Shown: in pieces, positions 50,610 through 61,944 of the stretch
How the letters are laid out: each line of letters starts with the position of its first letter
Numbering within the stretch: position 1 is the first letter of the stretch
Assembly: GCF_000327385.1 (NCBI RefSeq)
Contig: NW_008708400.1
Location: 5,592,280-5,656,279 of the forward strand
Length of the DNA: 64,000 nucleotides
Direction of reading: 5' to 3'
DNA from: Lottia gigantea
Taxonomy: Eukaryota; Mollusca; Gastropoda; Lottiidae
Program-made: the position numbers and the translations under genes
The notes under the pieces: generated by a model
Seen by the model: the letters and a program-made list of their open reading frames with translations, nothing else
Told to the model about the DNA's origin: nothing
The model's database searches: none

Positions 50610-53600
50610 TGTTAAAAATCTTTCATACGACTTTGCCGGATAAGTAGTAAAATATCAGAATGGTTTGTACCCGGATTGTTAGTTTCTTTTTATAGCTTCT
50701 GAGCTTTTGGAGCCTGATAACAAATTTTTCTGCAAGTTGGTATGTAACCAAGAAGGTAGTCAATTTTATCCGGATAGTTACACAGATAGTTTAGGTAAAA
50801 GGAGTTAGATGGATTATCACTTTTCACTCTGGAAGATATTTCCTGGGGGTTTTAACCTTATGAATTATTTTGGCGGTTTTGAACCGACAAGATAGTTTCC
50901 TCCTGGACCGACTATAGTCAGATAACCTCTTTGTATGGCGAGTCGCATAAATAGGGTGGTTTGCTTCTGAACAAAATGCTTTCTTTGAAGTGTAAAATCC
51001 TCTGAAAAAGTTTAGTTCGTACATAGTTATCAGTGTAAAGTCAAAGCGTTTCGGATTAAGTTGACACAGTTTTGAATTAGGACGGTTAGTGCGACGAAGT
51101 TAACATACAATTAACTAATTTCACAGGCATATGTAAGTTATGAGTTGGGTGAATACACATTAAAAACTATTCAGCTTTACTTTCCCCTCTTTCATAGAAC
51201 AATATTCTTCTCTTGTATTTATTACATTTGCATGGCCTCCTTTTGCACTTGGTGATCCCAAATGGATTTGATAGTTTTAGTCAAACCATAGAACTATAAG
51301 ATTTATATAGTTTATCGTTTTAAAGATAGGGCTTTTGGCATGTATTATAGAAGGTATGACGAGTGGTTTGAGCGCGATGATTGTGTCTGTGGTTTAAATA
51401 TAGATTTTATTTTTAGACTTACGATGTATTTGAATTGATTTGCTATTTTCAAGGACATAGTACATCTGTCCTCCCAAAACTCGTTCGACAGACGTACAGT
51501 TATAACTGGCTATAGACGTGATAGAGTGGCAAGCAAACCGTTTAACCTAATTATTTCTTTTAAAATAGTCTATTTCTCCCAGACATGCTAATCTTTGATT
51601 TCCTATGTCTTGTCCGAAGAGCTGACAACGCAATAATAGCTAAATATATTGCTTCAATTTTCAAAATCTGTCTGACGTCCAATTTAGAGCTGTGGTCGAT
51701 AAAGGGTGAAATACAGTCGAAGAATAAAGAATAAGTCTGAAATGAATTTGAAACACAATTTTTAATCTGTTATCCCAATGTGGTTATTCCACAATATTGC
51801 CTTGTGTTTGTGATCCCAATGGTTTTTCAGGGCTGTTCAATTCCAGCTGCAAAGATTGGATTGCAAAGGATGCCGTCATATAATAGATGTCCCCCTCCAT
51901 AGTCTGATGCAATAAAGCGTAGTATTGCAACATATATTGCTTATCGAACCACTGTGGTTCGTCTTATTCAGTAGCATTCATAAAGGGTTTTCTTGTCGTA
52001 AGGTCGCTATCATGGATACCCATGCCTTTTGCCTTTATTTTGATGTCTGAAGTTTAGTAATTTGAGTTGATCCAATTACCAACGCTTTTGTATTTGCGAT
52101 AATGACGTGATAATCAGGACATAAAGAAAAATAAAACAACGTTGAGCGGCAAATCATCATTCTGGAAATAGAATCTACAATATCAACCCCGGTACAAAGA
52201 CATAGCTGGATACAAAGATATATATTTTTAACAAAGTGGTATATGATCATGTTTGGTAGTAGTAAATTATAACAACTGAAATGTATTACTGTCTCTTGAA
52301 CTGTCACATTCTGACAAATTATAGCTCAAATTGTGTCTTCGGGGCTAACAAAATGAAGTTAAATGTCATTTGAGGTTATATACAGTGAATAATTAAAGTC
52401 CTATTTTAAATCTAAGGAAATTTAGTTAAAAGCTCCATTTACATCAACCTAAAGCCCTGAGCTAGGATTAAGCTTGTCAAGTAGTGTGCTGAAAGTATAT
52501 TTCCTTATCGAGTGGGACCGTTGATTGCTACTAGAAATACACGTCGAGTTAAATTTGAATTTGTGCTGAGTCGACAAATTATATGAAATAAATTGACGTC
52601 AGAGGATGGATGTACTCGTGATAATGTGATGCCATGTTATTAACTCTTGTTTGTAATCTGTCTGGCACCGTACATTTACTTCACCCCACTTAACAGTTTA
52701 CATCTTACAATATGTCGATGGATACATTCATTTTACATGTCATTTTGAATAGGAAACGAATGCATTTTTTTGTTGCTTTTATTTAGATTCATGAGATAAG
52801 ATTTGTCTATATGGATTTTTGTGTTCGCAAGTACATAATGTAGGCTGTAGACCGTGCACTAATATTTCAATTCTAATTCTGTTCTCAGTTTTTCAAAAAC
52901 AACCGTAGGTGTTCTCAGTTAAGGTGAAGGTCGGTTCGATCGATAAGAGGTTTTGAAGTATATAGCGGTTTCATACATTTAGCAAACGTCAATATCACGT
53001 AAACCCTCTTTATAAGCTGCTTTTTTAAAATCCTTCTTGTGATAAAATCTTTTTCTCCGCTTCCAAACTCTTTTCGAGAATCTCATAATGATTATTTTTA
53101 CCCACCAGAATAATAATGATCAACTACAAGTATGACATATGCTGAATCACAAAGAATTATAGAATTTGGCAGGCAATCACAATTAATATGGTCGTGCTGC
53201 CATGAGAGCATTAATTGCATCAAGTTCTCTGATTAGAAATAGTAACAGTTAAACTTGAATATGGCACGTAGTCTGGGAAATGCATGAAATAGGTTGATTA
53301 CTGAAGTTTGACTTGCTGTCAGTTATTTAGCAAGCAGACTATAATTGACAAATATGTCTTAGCACCTTGCTGTTACTTTACCTTATCTTAATTACGACTA
53401 TTTCGAAACGGGAACCACCAGACGTTAAAGACGAGTTAATAAAGGCTGTTGATATATACTCCCTCGTTTGAATCCCGGCAACTCCCTTGTTCAGTTATTG
53501 TAAATTTAATATAAATTTGACGACAATCGATTTTTACTCGAGTTCTATAATAGATCAGTGACATAATTCGCGGACATTGATCGTTATTGTGAAGTGTACT

Positions 53601-55400
53601 GAAGGCTACAGTGCCCTACTGACATAGTACAAGAGCATTGATTTCTCTCTCAGATAACAATGTGTCTTATAGGTCGCCCACTTGTAGCAAGTTTTCTTTG
53701 TTTTCGTTTTCTATTAAATTCCTAGAGAAGATACAAAGGCTCTTATTGTGAGGACGAGAGTATTAATATAGAAGGGGTTTATTTTATTAAGAAGGTTTTT
53801 TACGAGTCAATCATAGTTTAAACCACGTCCCATTATGAATAAATAGATGGGGCCGTGCATGTGCTCATATTTACAAAACAAAACACACTGGCTACTGCGT
53901 CTTGACTGTCGATAGGTTGTTTTTCGAAATCATGTGACATCATGAATATTTTGTTACTTCGGCCCCATTGCACGTACGCAGTTTGTCTGCAAAGGGTAAC
54001 CAGACGATGTTAATGGACCTGCACAATTTTAGCGATTTAGAGAAGGATTGTTGCACATTTAAACGACACTTACAGCCTCAGTTGTCACCATCCTGTAGAA
54101 TGTCTATGAGATCTGTCAACTCTTTCTAGCCTAATAAGCTCAGGAAATGACGTCAGTAAATGGTTAGTCTTTTCGGATTAAAGTGTTTTGAGAATAATAC
54201 ATCATTTTAATTTAACTCAGGCGTCAGTTCCGGTTTATTTTGGTACCACACGCGAAAACAGAAGGTGCAATGATCAACGCTAACGAAAATCAAATGAAAA
54301 ATTTCCACCATTTCACTTGTTTTCATAGAATTAATCCGGTAAATGTGAATCATTCGGTAGTGGTAATCCCTTTTGAAAGACACGTTCGATTCACGGTGCC
54401 GATTATCGCAGTTAAATTGTTCGATTGACGTCATCAGTATGGAAAGTGCGGTGACTGAAGACAATTATTATGATGATGATAAAATCAATAATGATTCTAT
54501 TATGTCTATCAAATTTCATTACCGCTCAGTATGTATAGTGATACACTTTTCATGCCAAGGCGAACATTCTTCAATGTCTACCTTTTAGGTCCTAGAGAAT
54601 TGTGAACGTGCCAAATTTTCTGTGCTTATGAAAACATGTACATTGAAAGCATAGGTGGGAATATAAGAAAACACCTACTCAAAAGTTGATATTTGCAAGT
54701 TTTGATATGTGTCTCAGTACATATTTTCTCTAAAATTCACTTTTGTTGTATTTTTCATGCAATTTTCCAGGTACACTGATTGACTTTTATTTGGTTAAAT
54801 GTTAGGACTTGTCTGTTTTTTTTTATTTTACGATCAAGACTAGTACACTAATGAAAATGTAGCGTGCGACTGAACGAGTGGAGTGTTTTCAACCAAATCA
54901 TGTCATCTCTTTACAAAGTTTGTTGACATCATACAACCTAGTTAAAGGTCATCACTCGATATTGGCCTGGTTTCAACTGTCATACATGGCCTCTTTTTAG
55001 GTGTCATCATTCATGTAACAAACATAAATAAACCTATTGGACCACATTATTTAAAAAATTGTTATTTTTTCTTTGCAAGCAGATCATGAAAGCATAACGT
55101 ATGCTTTGAATTATAGTTGACTTGACATAAAATAATATGACATGTGCGCAGGGATTTTGAGATGGTATATAAATCGCATTCTAATAATCATTCTGAAAAT
55201 CAATCCGGCTGAGCGATTCCACAAACATCGTTATTTATGGTTGTTCAAACTATATCATAGAAAGTCTCTGATTGGTCATTATTTATTGAGTCTCGTTTGA
55301 AACCAAGAGATAATATGGCACGGTTTAGAACATGTTCAGTTTACAATCTCAATATTTGAGTCTTCCTCCCCAATCTCTCTCTGAGGTCCAATGGTCAGGT
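50610..55400. other. Intergenic upstream of the PLDLS gene
   Basis: No gene is recognised. TGACGTCA occurs at 52594, 54148 and 54426. The frames of 60-90 codons here (52035-52307, 54207-54588) look like chance. Confidence 0.4.
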
Positions 55401-55406
55401 ATTGTT

Positions 55407-55662
55407 CACCTTTGAACTTTGAATATGCATTGATGGCCTTTAACCTTCGGAGATTCATTGTTAACCTTTGACGATTCATTGTTAGCCCTTGACCTTAGAA
55501 ATTGCATTGGTGACCTTTGACCTTGGAAGATGTATTAATAATCTTGAAAGCTTCATGGGTAGCCTAAGGAGATAAATTGGCATCCTTTAACCTTGAAAGA
55601 TGCAGTGGCAACTTTTGACCATTGAAGATGGACACATTGGTATTATTGGACCTTTGACAAAA
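55407..55662. promoter_or_regulatory. Degenerate repeat of nuclear-receptor half-sites, with a perfect DR1
   Basis: About nine diverged copies of a 25-30 bp unit contain CCTTTGACCTTGGAAGATGC-like sequence. TGACCTTTGACCT at 55511-55523 is, inverted, AGGTCAAAGGTCA: a perfect DR1, the RXR/HNF4/PPAR-class element. The overlapping CCAAGGTCA resembles an ERR/SF1 extended half-site. The cluster lies about 150-400 bp upstream of the 55816 start codon. It could be an enhancer built by repeat expansion, or simply a repeat. Confidence 0.5.
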
Positions 55663-55692
55663 AACTGAATGAGTTTTTAATTTTATCTTTTC

Positions 55693-55815
55693 AGGTGCAA
55701 TTCACTGAAAACAAGACAAAGTATGGTAGAAGTTTAAATTGACAGGGTGTTTCTAAGGTTGAGAGGGAACAAACTTCAGCTGGTACTGTATTATATATAG
55801 AAGGGGAGGTGCAAT
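55693..55815 (+). other. Candidate 3' splice site and 5' UTR with a short upstream ORF
   Basis: TTTTATCTTTTCAG ends at 55694 with a good pyrimidine tract, so the coding exon may begin at 55695 after an upstream non-coding exon. A five-codon upstream ORF (MVEV then stop) lies at 55723-55737. TATATATAG near 55792 is too close to the start codon to act as its TATA box. Confidence 0.35.
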
Positions 55816-56922
55816 ATGGATCATTATTCGCCAGAATTCATCGAGGATGAGCCGCTCGATTTAAGCATAAAACCACGCGCTAACAAACCAGCCAATGAGA
55901 AGCAGGCTAGTGCGGTATGTCTGGCCAAAGCCTATGATTATGGCAGCCATTCTAAACATTTCCATGATCAGAGGGAAACTCAGAGTGCTCCAGTAATTCG
56001 CTATGAAACTGGCAATTCGGGAATAGAAACTAGACCTAGGACGTACGATAATCACAGATATTCAGCATTCTCAGTGAAAGCCCGTATTCTCAGGGACTGT
56101 GAAAGTTACAAAGAAAAATATAGTATACCGGATAATAATCAAATCAATACATCATACCACCGCCATAGCCCTCCCAAAACTTCATACAGTGCTTATCCTA
56201 ATACTATTGGAAATATACATCATGCCACAGATCATTCACTGCACGCACCTCCGCCAAGGAACCAATCAACGACGGCATATTCGTATCCCAGTAACGAAAA
56301 GCCGGAAGGTAGATTTGACGTCGGATATCTCAGCCAATCAGATTGCCCAACTCGTACTAGTCTCATGGATTTCTTTAACGATTCTATAGAGGTTGGATTA
56401 AGAAAAGATAAACCTAGCGGAGATAACCCTGCTCGTTTAAAACGAGAATATGTTGAATCTATGGATGAATCTCGCTACAGCCCGTCTGATTCTAAACGGC
56501 ATAAACCAGAGGGCAGACCTGTGATTCGCCAGTTCAATTCTCCATTGGTAGTCGACAAGAAAGATCAAATCACACAACAGGAAAAGATTGATGTAGTTGG
56601 CATGAATGAACCTGAATCTTCAAATTTGAGAAATAGTTCGCCCGTAGCTACTGAACCAAAAGAGAACTGTAACACGTCTAATGATAAAACTCAGGAACAA
56701 TTCAAACAAAATATTTCTCTTCCACCGCGGAAAAAATCTGGATCGAAAGTTTTAGATTTGGATTATATGATCTCGAAGGTATTACTGGACCGTGGGGATA
56801 TTCCTAATGCTCAAAGAGCGCAACCACACTCTATTAAAAGAATATATTGTGGGGAAGGGAAGGGACAGCTGAAACTAATAGATTTAATTGAGCTTCAAGT
56901 CGAAGAAAGTTTAAAAGCTTAA
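55816..56922 (+). CDS. Intronless 368-residue nuclear protein with CtBP-binding PLDLS motif
   Basis: I do not recognise the family. The start ATG has A at -3 and G at +4, a strong context, and the frame is open for 369 codons to TAA. Residues 12-19 read EPLDLSIK. PLDLS (13-17) is the classic docking motif for the corepressor CtBP. Basic patches KRHK (227-230) and PPRKKSGSK (303-311) look like nuclear localisation signals. Residues about 60-300 are polar and disordered in composition (Ser, Asn, Pro, Tyr, Asp). The last 60 residues look folded, with VLDLDYMISKVLLDRGDIPN and LKLIDLIELQVEESL predicted helical by eye. There is no zinc finger, homeodomain or other DNA-binding domain. A role as a transcriptional corepressor adaptor is inference from PLDLS plus the NLS-like patches. 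Upstream lies the nuclear-receptor half-site repeat. Confidence 0.8.
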   Translation: MDHYSPEFIEDEPLDLSIKPRANKPANEKQASAVCLAKAYDYGSHSKHFHDQRETQSAPVIRYETGNSGIETRPRTYDNHRYSAFSVKARILRDCESYKEKYSIPDNNQINTSYHRHSPPKTSYSAYPNTIGNIHHATDHSLHAPPPRNQSTTAYSYPSNEKPEGRFDVGYLSQSDCPTRTSLMDFFNDSIEVGLRKDKPSGDNPARLKREYVESMDESRYSPSDSKRHKPEGRPVIRQFNSPLVVDKKDQITQQEKIDVVGMNEPESSNLRNSSPVATEPKENCNTSNDKTQEQFKQNISLPPRKKSGSKVLDLDYMISKVLLDRGDIPNAQRAQPHSIKRIYCGEGKGQLKLIDLIELQVEESLKA

Positions 56923-57861
56923 AGTCGCTTCACCACAGTTCTACGATGGTTTTAAATGGAAAAGTGCTTCAGTTTACCATGACGAATGGAAACGTTTCTT
57001 GTATGAAGACATGTAGTCTCGATGTCGTAAGAGGTTATTGTCCACGTTTGATGTAATTGCCATTTAAGTAAAACAGCCGAAAAGGTTGTAACAAGCACTT
57101 CTCATTATTGAGTGATATCGTGAAGTGAATAAGATAGAGCTAGTCTTTCTGTGAACTCAATTCCATAAAAGACGTCACGGTAACTTATTGCTCTATGCTT
57201 TCGACACGTGTTTCTGATATGAATTCACCATCAGGACAGCTGGTGAGACAATGCAATTTCCTTTATTAGGACTTTGAAGTATGGGCATCTTGAGCAAAAT
57301 CACTGACAAGAGCGATTTGACTTATTTCCTTACTATAGGGCAGTTATCTGAAAATTTTTCGCTATGGCAGTATGGTAATGTGAATGTGACCGTAGAAGTA
57401 AAACTACCATGTCGTACACGCGTCCAGCGTTGTTACGGCCATTGTGTTAAGTCTAGATTCTGTAGGAGTGTTTAAACCTCGTTGTATAAGAAAGACTACA
57501 GTGTAGACGTTGGACACGTTAACAGATGCGTACACGTACACTGTAAAGTGTTATATGAGTAAAGATACAAAATTTGGGTGGCAACTGTGCTGCCGGATAA
57601 CCGTTGTTTGAGGCAGTATAATTATCTGTAAACGTCCATTGATCTTATGATAAACACACTTGATGTTCTCTGCCAAGTGAACATAAGTATCTTGATTGTT
57701 TCTATCTAAAGAAAATGTTACAGATGGTTTTCTGGTGGTTGTTTCGACCAATATATTTTGTGTTTTGAAAGAAATGGCTGAAGGTTTCTTACTGTTTCGG
57801 GATGTGATGATCCGAGGCTAGGGAGTTCAAGGTCGTATCAGCAGTATTACTAAACTCAATC

Positions 57862-58181
57862 AATAAATTTACATTTTGCACATATGTTTGCAATTGATCA
57901 TTTTTTGTGGGGTTCAAGGCCATTCAATGCATCAACTATTTTAATTGTATTTAGTCATTTGGAATACAAAATAGACCAAGTTTATGGTAAACGAACACTG
58001 TATTTACAGCCTATCGTCATGTATTCCCCCATCCCTTCGCCGCCATCCCGTCAATAGTAAGAAACCAGATTAACAGTGTAGACCTGCTTTAAGTTTGTGT
58101 AGTAGATAATTTATGTTATTGACTTATTTTCCACAATTGAAAATATTCTATATATGTTATAATTTAATATATTGAAATAAA
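57862..58181 (+). promoter_or_regulatory. Candidate polyadenylation signals of the PLDLS gene
   Basis: AATAAA occurs at 57862-57867 and 58176-58181, 0.9-1.25 kb after the stop codon. 56923 to one of these is the probable 3' UTR. No other gene fits in between. Confidence 0.35.
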
Positions 58182-58702
58182 TGATAAAATATTGCCGTAT
58201 TTTCTCTTATAAAATAAATACAATATATCTTCCCTGATCACATACTCCAACGTTTAGCCCACAAGAAAAATACGTACGCCATTGGAGGAATCTTGGATTA
58301 CGTCATTAATCTAGTAGGTAGGAATTGAATAATGTCAAGAATCCACTAGTTCTATCAGGACATTATTAAGCTAGATGTCGTCTTTGGGCCTGAATCTCAA
58401 CAAAAAATGGACCTTGGTAAGTCTAATATATCCTTAGCAAATTCAATGTTCTGCTCACATTATTGTGTCCTCATTCCTTAGATTCAATGGACTTGAGATC
58501 ACTGACGATTGGAAACTCGCAGTTCAACAAGATACAACAAGTTGTTCATTTTCTAAAAACCCAAACCGTCGCTATTAATCATTTCGATGATAGATGAAAA
58601 CAGACATTGGCTGTAAAACTGCTTCAAAAGCCACACCTTGTGTCTCAAAAAATCTCCAAAAATCGATAAAAAGCCTTTGACGAGTATTAATTTTATACAG
58701 AT

Positions 58703-58985
58703 CAACATTCTTTCGACTGTCACTGCACACAACACGACTTCATATATTTTTAGATTGATCCTTCCGCATGGAAATCTCTCCTCATCTCACAAAATCTGAA
58801 TGAAAATTTCAAATTCTAAATCTAGACCATAAATAGGCCTTCAAAACGACAAAAGGGAGGGAGAAAAAGGATTTCTAAAAATATCACGTACTACATTCAT
58901 ACAATCATTAGCATAAAATGTTTTACTGGGGTCGTCGATCCATATAGTCGTTTTGCGTGCAGTGACAGTCAAGAGGATGTTGAAA
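58703..58985. mobile_element. Inverted-repeat element, about 42-bp arms
   Basis: Arms at about 58703-58745 and 58944-58985 share CAACAT, GACTGTCACTGCA and AACGACT in inverted order around a 200-bp centre. Part of the centre (about 58770-58840) has a direct second copy at about 59445-59515, sharing CATCTCACAA, ATTTCAAATTC and AAATCTAGACCA. So at least part of it is a dispersed family. Confidence 0.6.
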
Positions 58986-59819
58986 AATATAGTGGTCTAA
59001 TTTCAGTTTGGCTTGATCGAGACTTTCTTAATATATTGAATTTTTATCAAGAAAATGAGCATTTGCCAAGCTTTTTCATGTGACATTTGCAAATTTTTAA
59101 CGACATTTATGCAAAAAGTTATAAAAGGTTTAATTTCAGAATTAACATGGAAACAGATGGCAAACGGATTACCTGAGTCGGTTAATATGGTTTTAAATTT
59201 ATTATTCTAAACCCTTTAGCAAACTATTATGTTTAGGCTGAACGCATTACATCGGGTTTATGATATTTAATACCCACATCTTGAGGGATTTTCCAAGGAA
59301 AAGGGTTTTACATATATAAACCCAAGAGGAGGTGTTTACCTGACAAATAATTCGACAAGGAAGATATAAGGGGGACAACTCCTGTTACTAGACTCATTCA
59401 GTTGGACCGGTATTTCATTTGCTATCTGTTTCTATGTTAAATCACGAAATTCTCTCATCATCTCACAATAAATGAAAAGAAATGCAATTTCAAATTCCAA
59501 ATCTAGACCAAAAGCTTTTTATTTGATCCATTCCGAGATAAAAAGCTTAATCTTAGTGTTATCTCGGCGTGAGTTGGTACAATTATACAAGCCCATAAGA
59601 TCCTAGGTATAGGTATAGAAGCACTGGCCTAGGTCACAAGTAGAGACTACGGATTTCAACACGAAAACTATTTCAATTCAAACAGAATATGTTTTACTGA
59701 AGATTATTCATAGATTATTACTTCTGAAGTGAAAAGTATAATATCCTTAACATAATTTTCATTTCAAGACAAAACGAACTACTCAAACTGCTCTCTCAGT
59801 TCTATTCAATTCCATTAAA

Positions 59820-60058
59820 GGGATTGTAAAGAGCTTTTCTAAACTTTTTATGTGTATCGGAAACACCCGGGGACGCGTTTAATACGTCACTGCATATATA
59901 TTAGTAGTAACTTCCGGTAGGACCCCACTAGTGACGTCATGAAACGCTTTAGTTTTGGTGAAACCACAGATGTGGGTATGAAAATTGGAATGGTTCAAAT
60001 GGATGCTATCAGTATCCCAGATACACATAAAAAGTTTTGAAACCCTCTTACCAATTCC
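59820..60058. mobile_element. Palindromic MITE-like element, copy C
   Basis: Starts GGATTGTAAAGAGCTTTTCT and ends in an inverted counterpart (CTCTTACCAATTCC). The right half shares GAAAATTGGAATGGT, GGATGCTATCA and CAGATACACATAAAAAG with copies A and B. One TGACGTCA lies inside at 59932. No ORF. Confidence 0.7.
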
Positions 60059-60251
60059 TTCAATTCTATAGTAGAGGCTTTTCTGGTAAAGGGGTGTAAT
60101 TCTTGTCTAAAAGCTTGATCTATTAAGAAGGCGATCAGTGAGCTAGACTTTCTCTTTGTATAGAAGTAGCCATTTATGATTTGGCGGAAATGTTCTCATG
60201 TTCCAGATCATTAAACATAAATCAGATAAATTAACCAATCAACTGCTCTTT

Positions 60252-61246
60252 TTTATAAAGTATTTCCTTTACAGTGATACTACAAGTTTAGTAGATTTAT
60301 AAAGTACATTATATAGTGATGCTAAAAGTCTAATAGCTTTATAAAATACATTATACAGTGATGCTAAAAGTTTAGTAAATTTATAAAGTACATAATACAG
60401 TGATAATATAAGTCTAGTAGATTTGTAAAGTACATTATACAGTGATGTTAATTGTTTGGTAGATTCACAAAGTACATTGTACAGTGGTGATACAAGTTTA
60501 GTAAATTATAAAGTACATAATACAGTGATACTACAAGTCTAGTGGATTCATAAAGTACATAATACAGTGATGATACAAGTCTAGTAGATTTATAAAGTAC
60601 ATAATACAGTGATACTACAAGTCTAGTAGATTTATAAAGTACATAATACGGTGATACATGTCTAGTAGATTTATAAAGAACATAATACAGTGATACTACA
60701 AGTCTAGTAGTTTTATAAAGTACATTATACAGTGATTATTCAAGTCTAATAGATTTATAAACTACATTATACAGTGGTGATACATGTCTAGTAGTTTTAT
60801 AAACTACATTATACAGTGGTGATACATGTCTAGTAGTTTTATAAAGTACATAATACAGTGATACATGTCTAGTAGATTTATAAAGTACATAATACAGTGA
60901 TACATGTCTAGTAGTTTTATAAAGTACATTATACAGTGGTGATACAAGTCTAGTAGATTTATAAAGTACATAATACAGTGATACATGTCTAGTAGTTTTA
61001 TAAAGTACATTATACAGTGGTGATACATGTCTAGTAGTTTTATAAAGTACATTATACAGTGATGATACAAGTCTAGTAGATTTATAAAGTACATAATACA
61101 ATGGTATTACAAGTCTAGTAGATTTAAAAAATACATAATACAGTGGTGATACAAGTCTAGTAGATTTATAAAGTACATAATACAGTGGTACTACAAATCT
61201 TGTAGTTTTATAAAGTACATTACACAGTGATGATACAAGTCTAATA
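60252..61246. repeat. Minisatellite, about 36-42 bp unit, about 24 copies
   Basis: The unit is GTCTAGTAGATTTATAAAGT followed by ACATAATACAGTGATNNTACAA, with deletions of GATGATAC-type blocks giving shorter units. Minus-strand open frames (VLYKTTRHVS repeats) are a by-product of the period in part of the array. No unique coding flank is seen. Confidence 0.9.
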
Positions 61247-61249
61247 TGT

Positions 61250-61940
61250 CATATGGTGTCTTACGCGGTGTTTAATACAATGAAGTGAATCATGTATCTG
61301 CTTCTGCAATTTTCTTTCGAATTGATAGTCCCGCATTTTCTCGTTCAGCAATTCCAGTATTTAGATTTCGGGGAAGGGAGGGTTTGATTCTCCCAAATGT
61401 ACAGGCCTAGGGTGGAGCAGACACTTTATTTAGAAATTAGGATTAAGGGTCTTGATATTGGGTTTTCTTCTGTTCTTATTCTGATCTGAAATTAGAAAAA
61501 ATAACTCGCCCGATGGGCGAGAAGTATAGTATCTGTTATGTACTGATTGTTTTTAGTTTGCTATGAACAATATTATCATTTAAGTTCTTATTTTTTGAAT
61601 ATGCAACTATCATTTTCTGCTTATAGACATGGGGGAATTTCTCTTGAAGGCTCTTATAGTGGGCATGAACTATCTTGCTTGCTCGATTGCTGGTTGTATT
61701 AAACGGGACAACAAAGGGTGCTATGCCTACATTATGATGAATATTTAGTCCTATAGGTCTTGCTGTATTCAATGTCTCAATCCAATGGGCCTCCCTAGAT
61801 TGACGGAATTTGGTAGTTAGAGTTGAAAAGGACTAATTTGTTGGACACTATATATAAAATTATCTACATTTTGCATCTAAAATTCGTAGTATATCAAATT
61901 TTACAAGAAACTGGCCATCATTATCAATAAATCCTGCTGA
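61250..61940. other. Spacer between two tandem arrays
   Basis: A 78-codon minus-strand frame at 61536-61772 contains RPIGLNIHHNVGIAPFVVPF. It is protein-like in places but without a family I can name. Nothing else is visible. Confidence 0.3.
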
Positions 61941-61944
61941 TGTA

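Noticed and set aside
53440-53490. B-box-like GTTTGAATCCCGGCAACTCC
   Set aside because: No A-box or cloverleaf could be drawn upstream, so neither a tRNA gene nor a SINE is supported.
54207-54588. Overlapping frames of 62-85 codons on both strands
   Set aside because: Overlapping on both strands with no motif, no splice signals and no family resemblance.
60736-61101. 121-codon minus frame of VLYKTTRHVS repeats
   Set aside because: It lies wholly inside the 36-42 bp minisatellite, has no unique flank, and the period is not constant modulo three over the full array.
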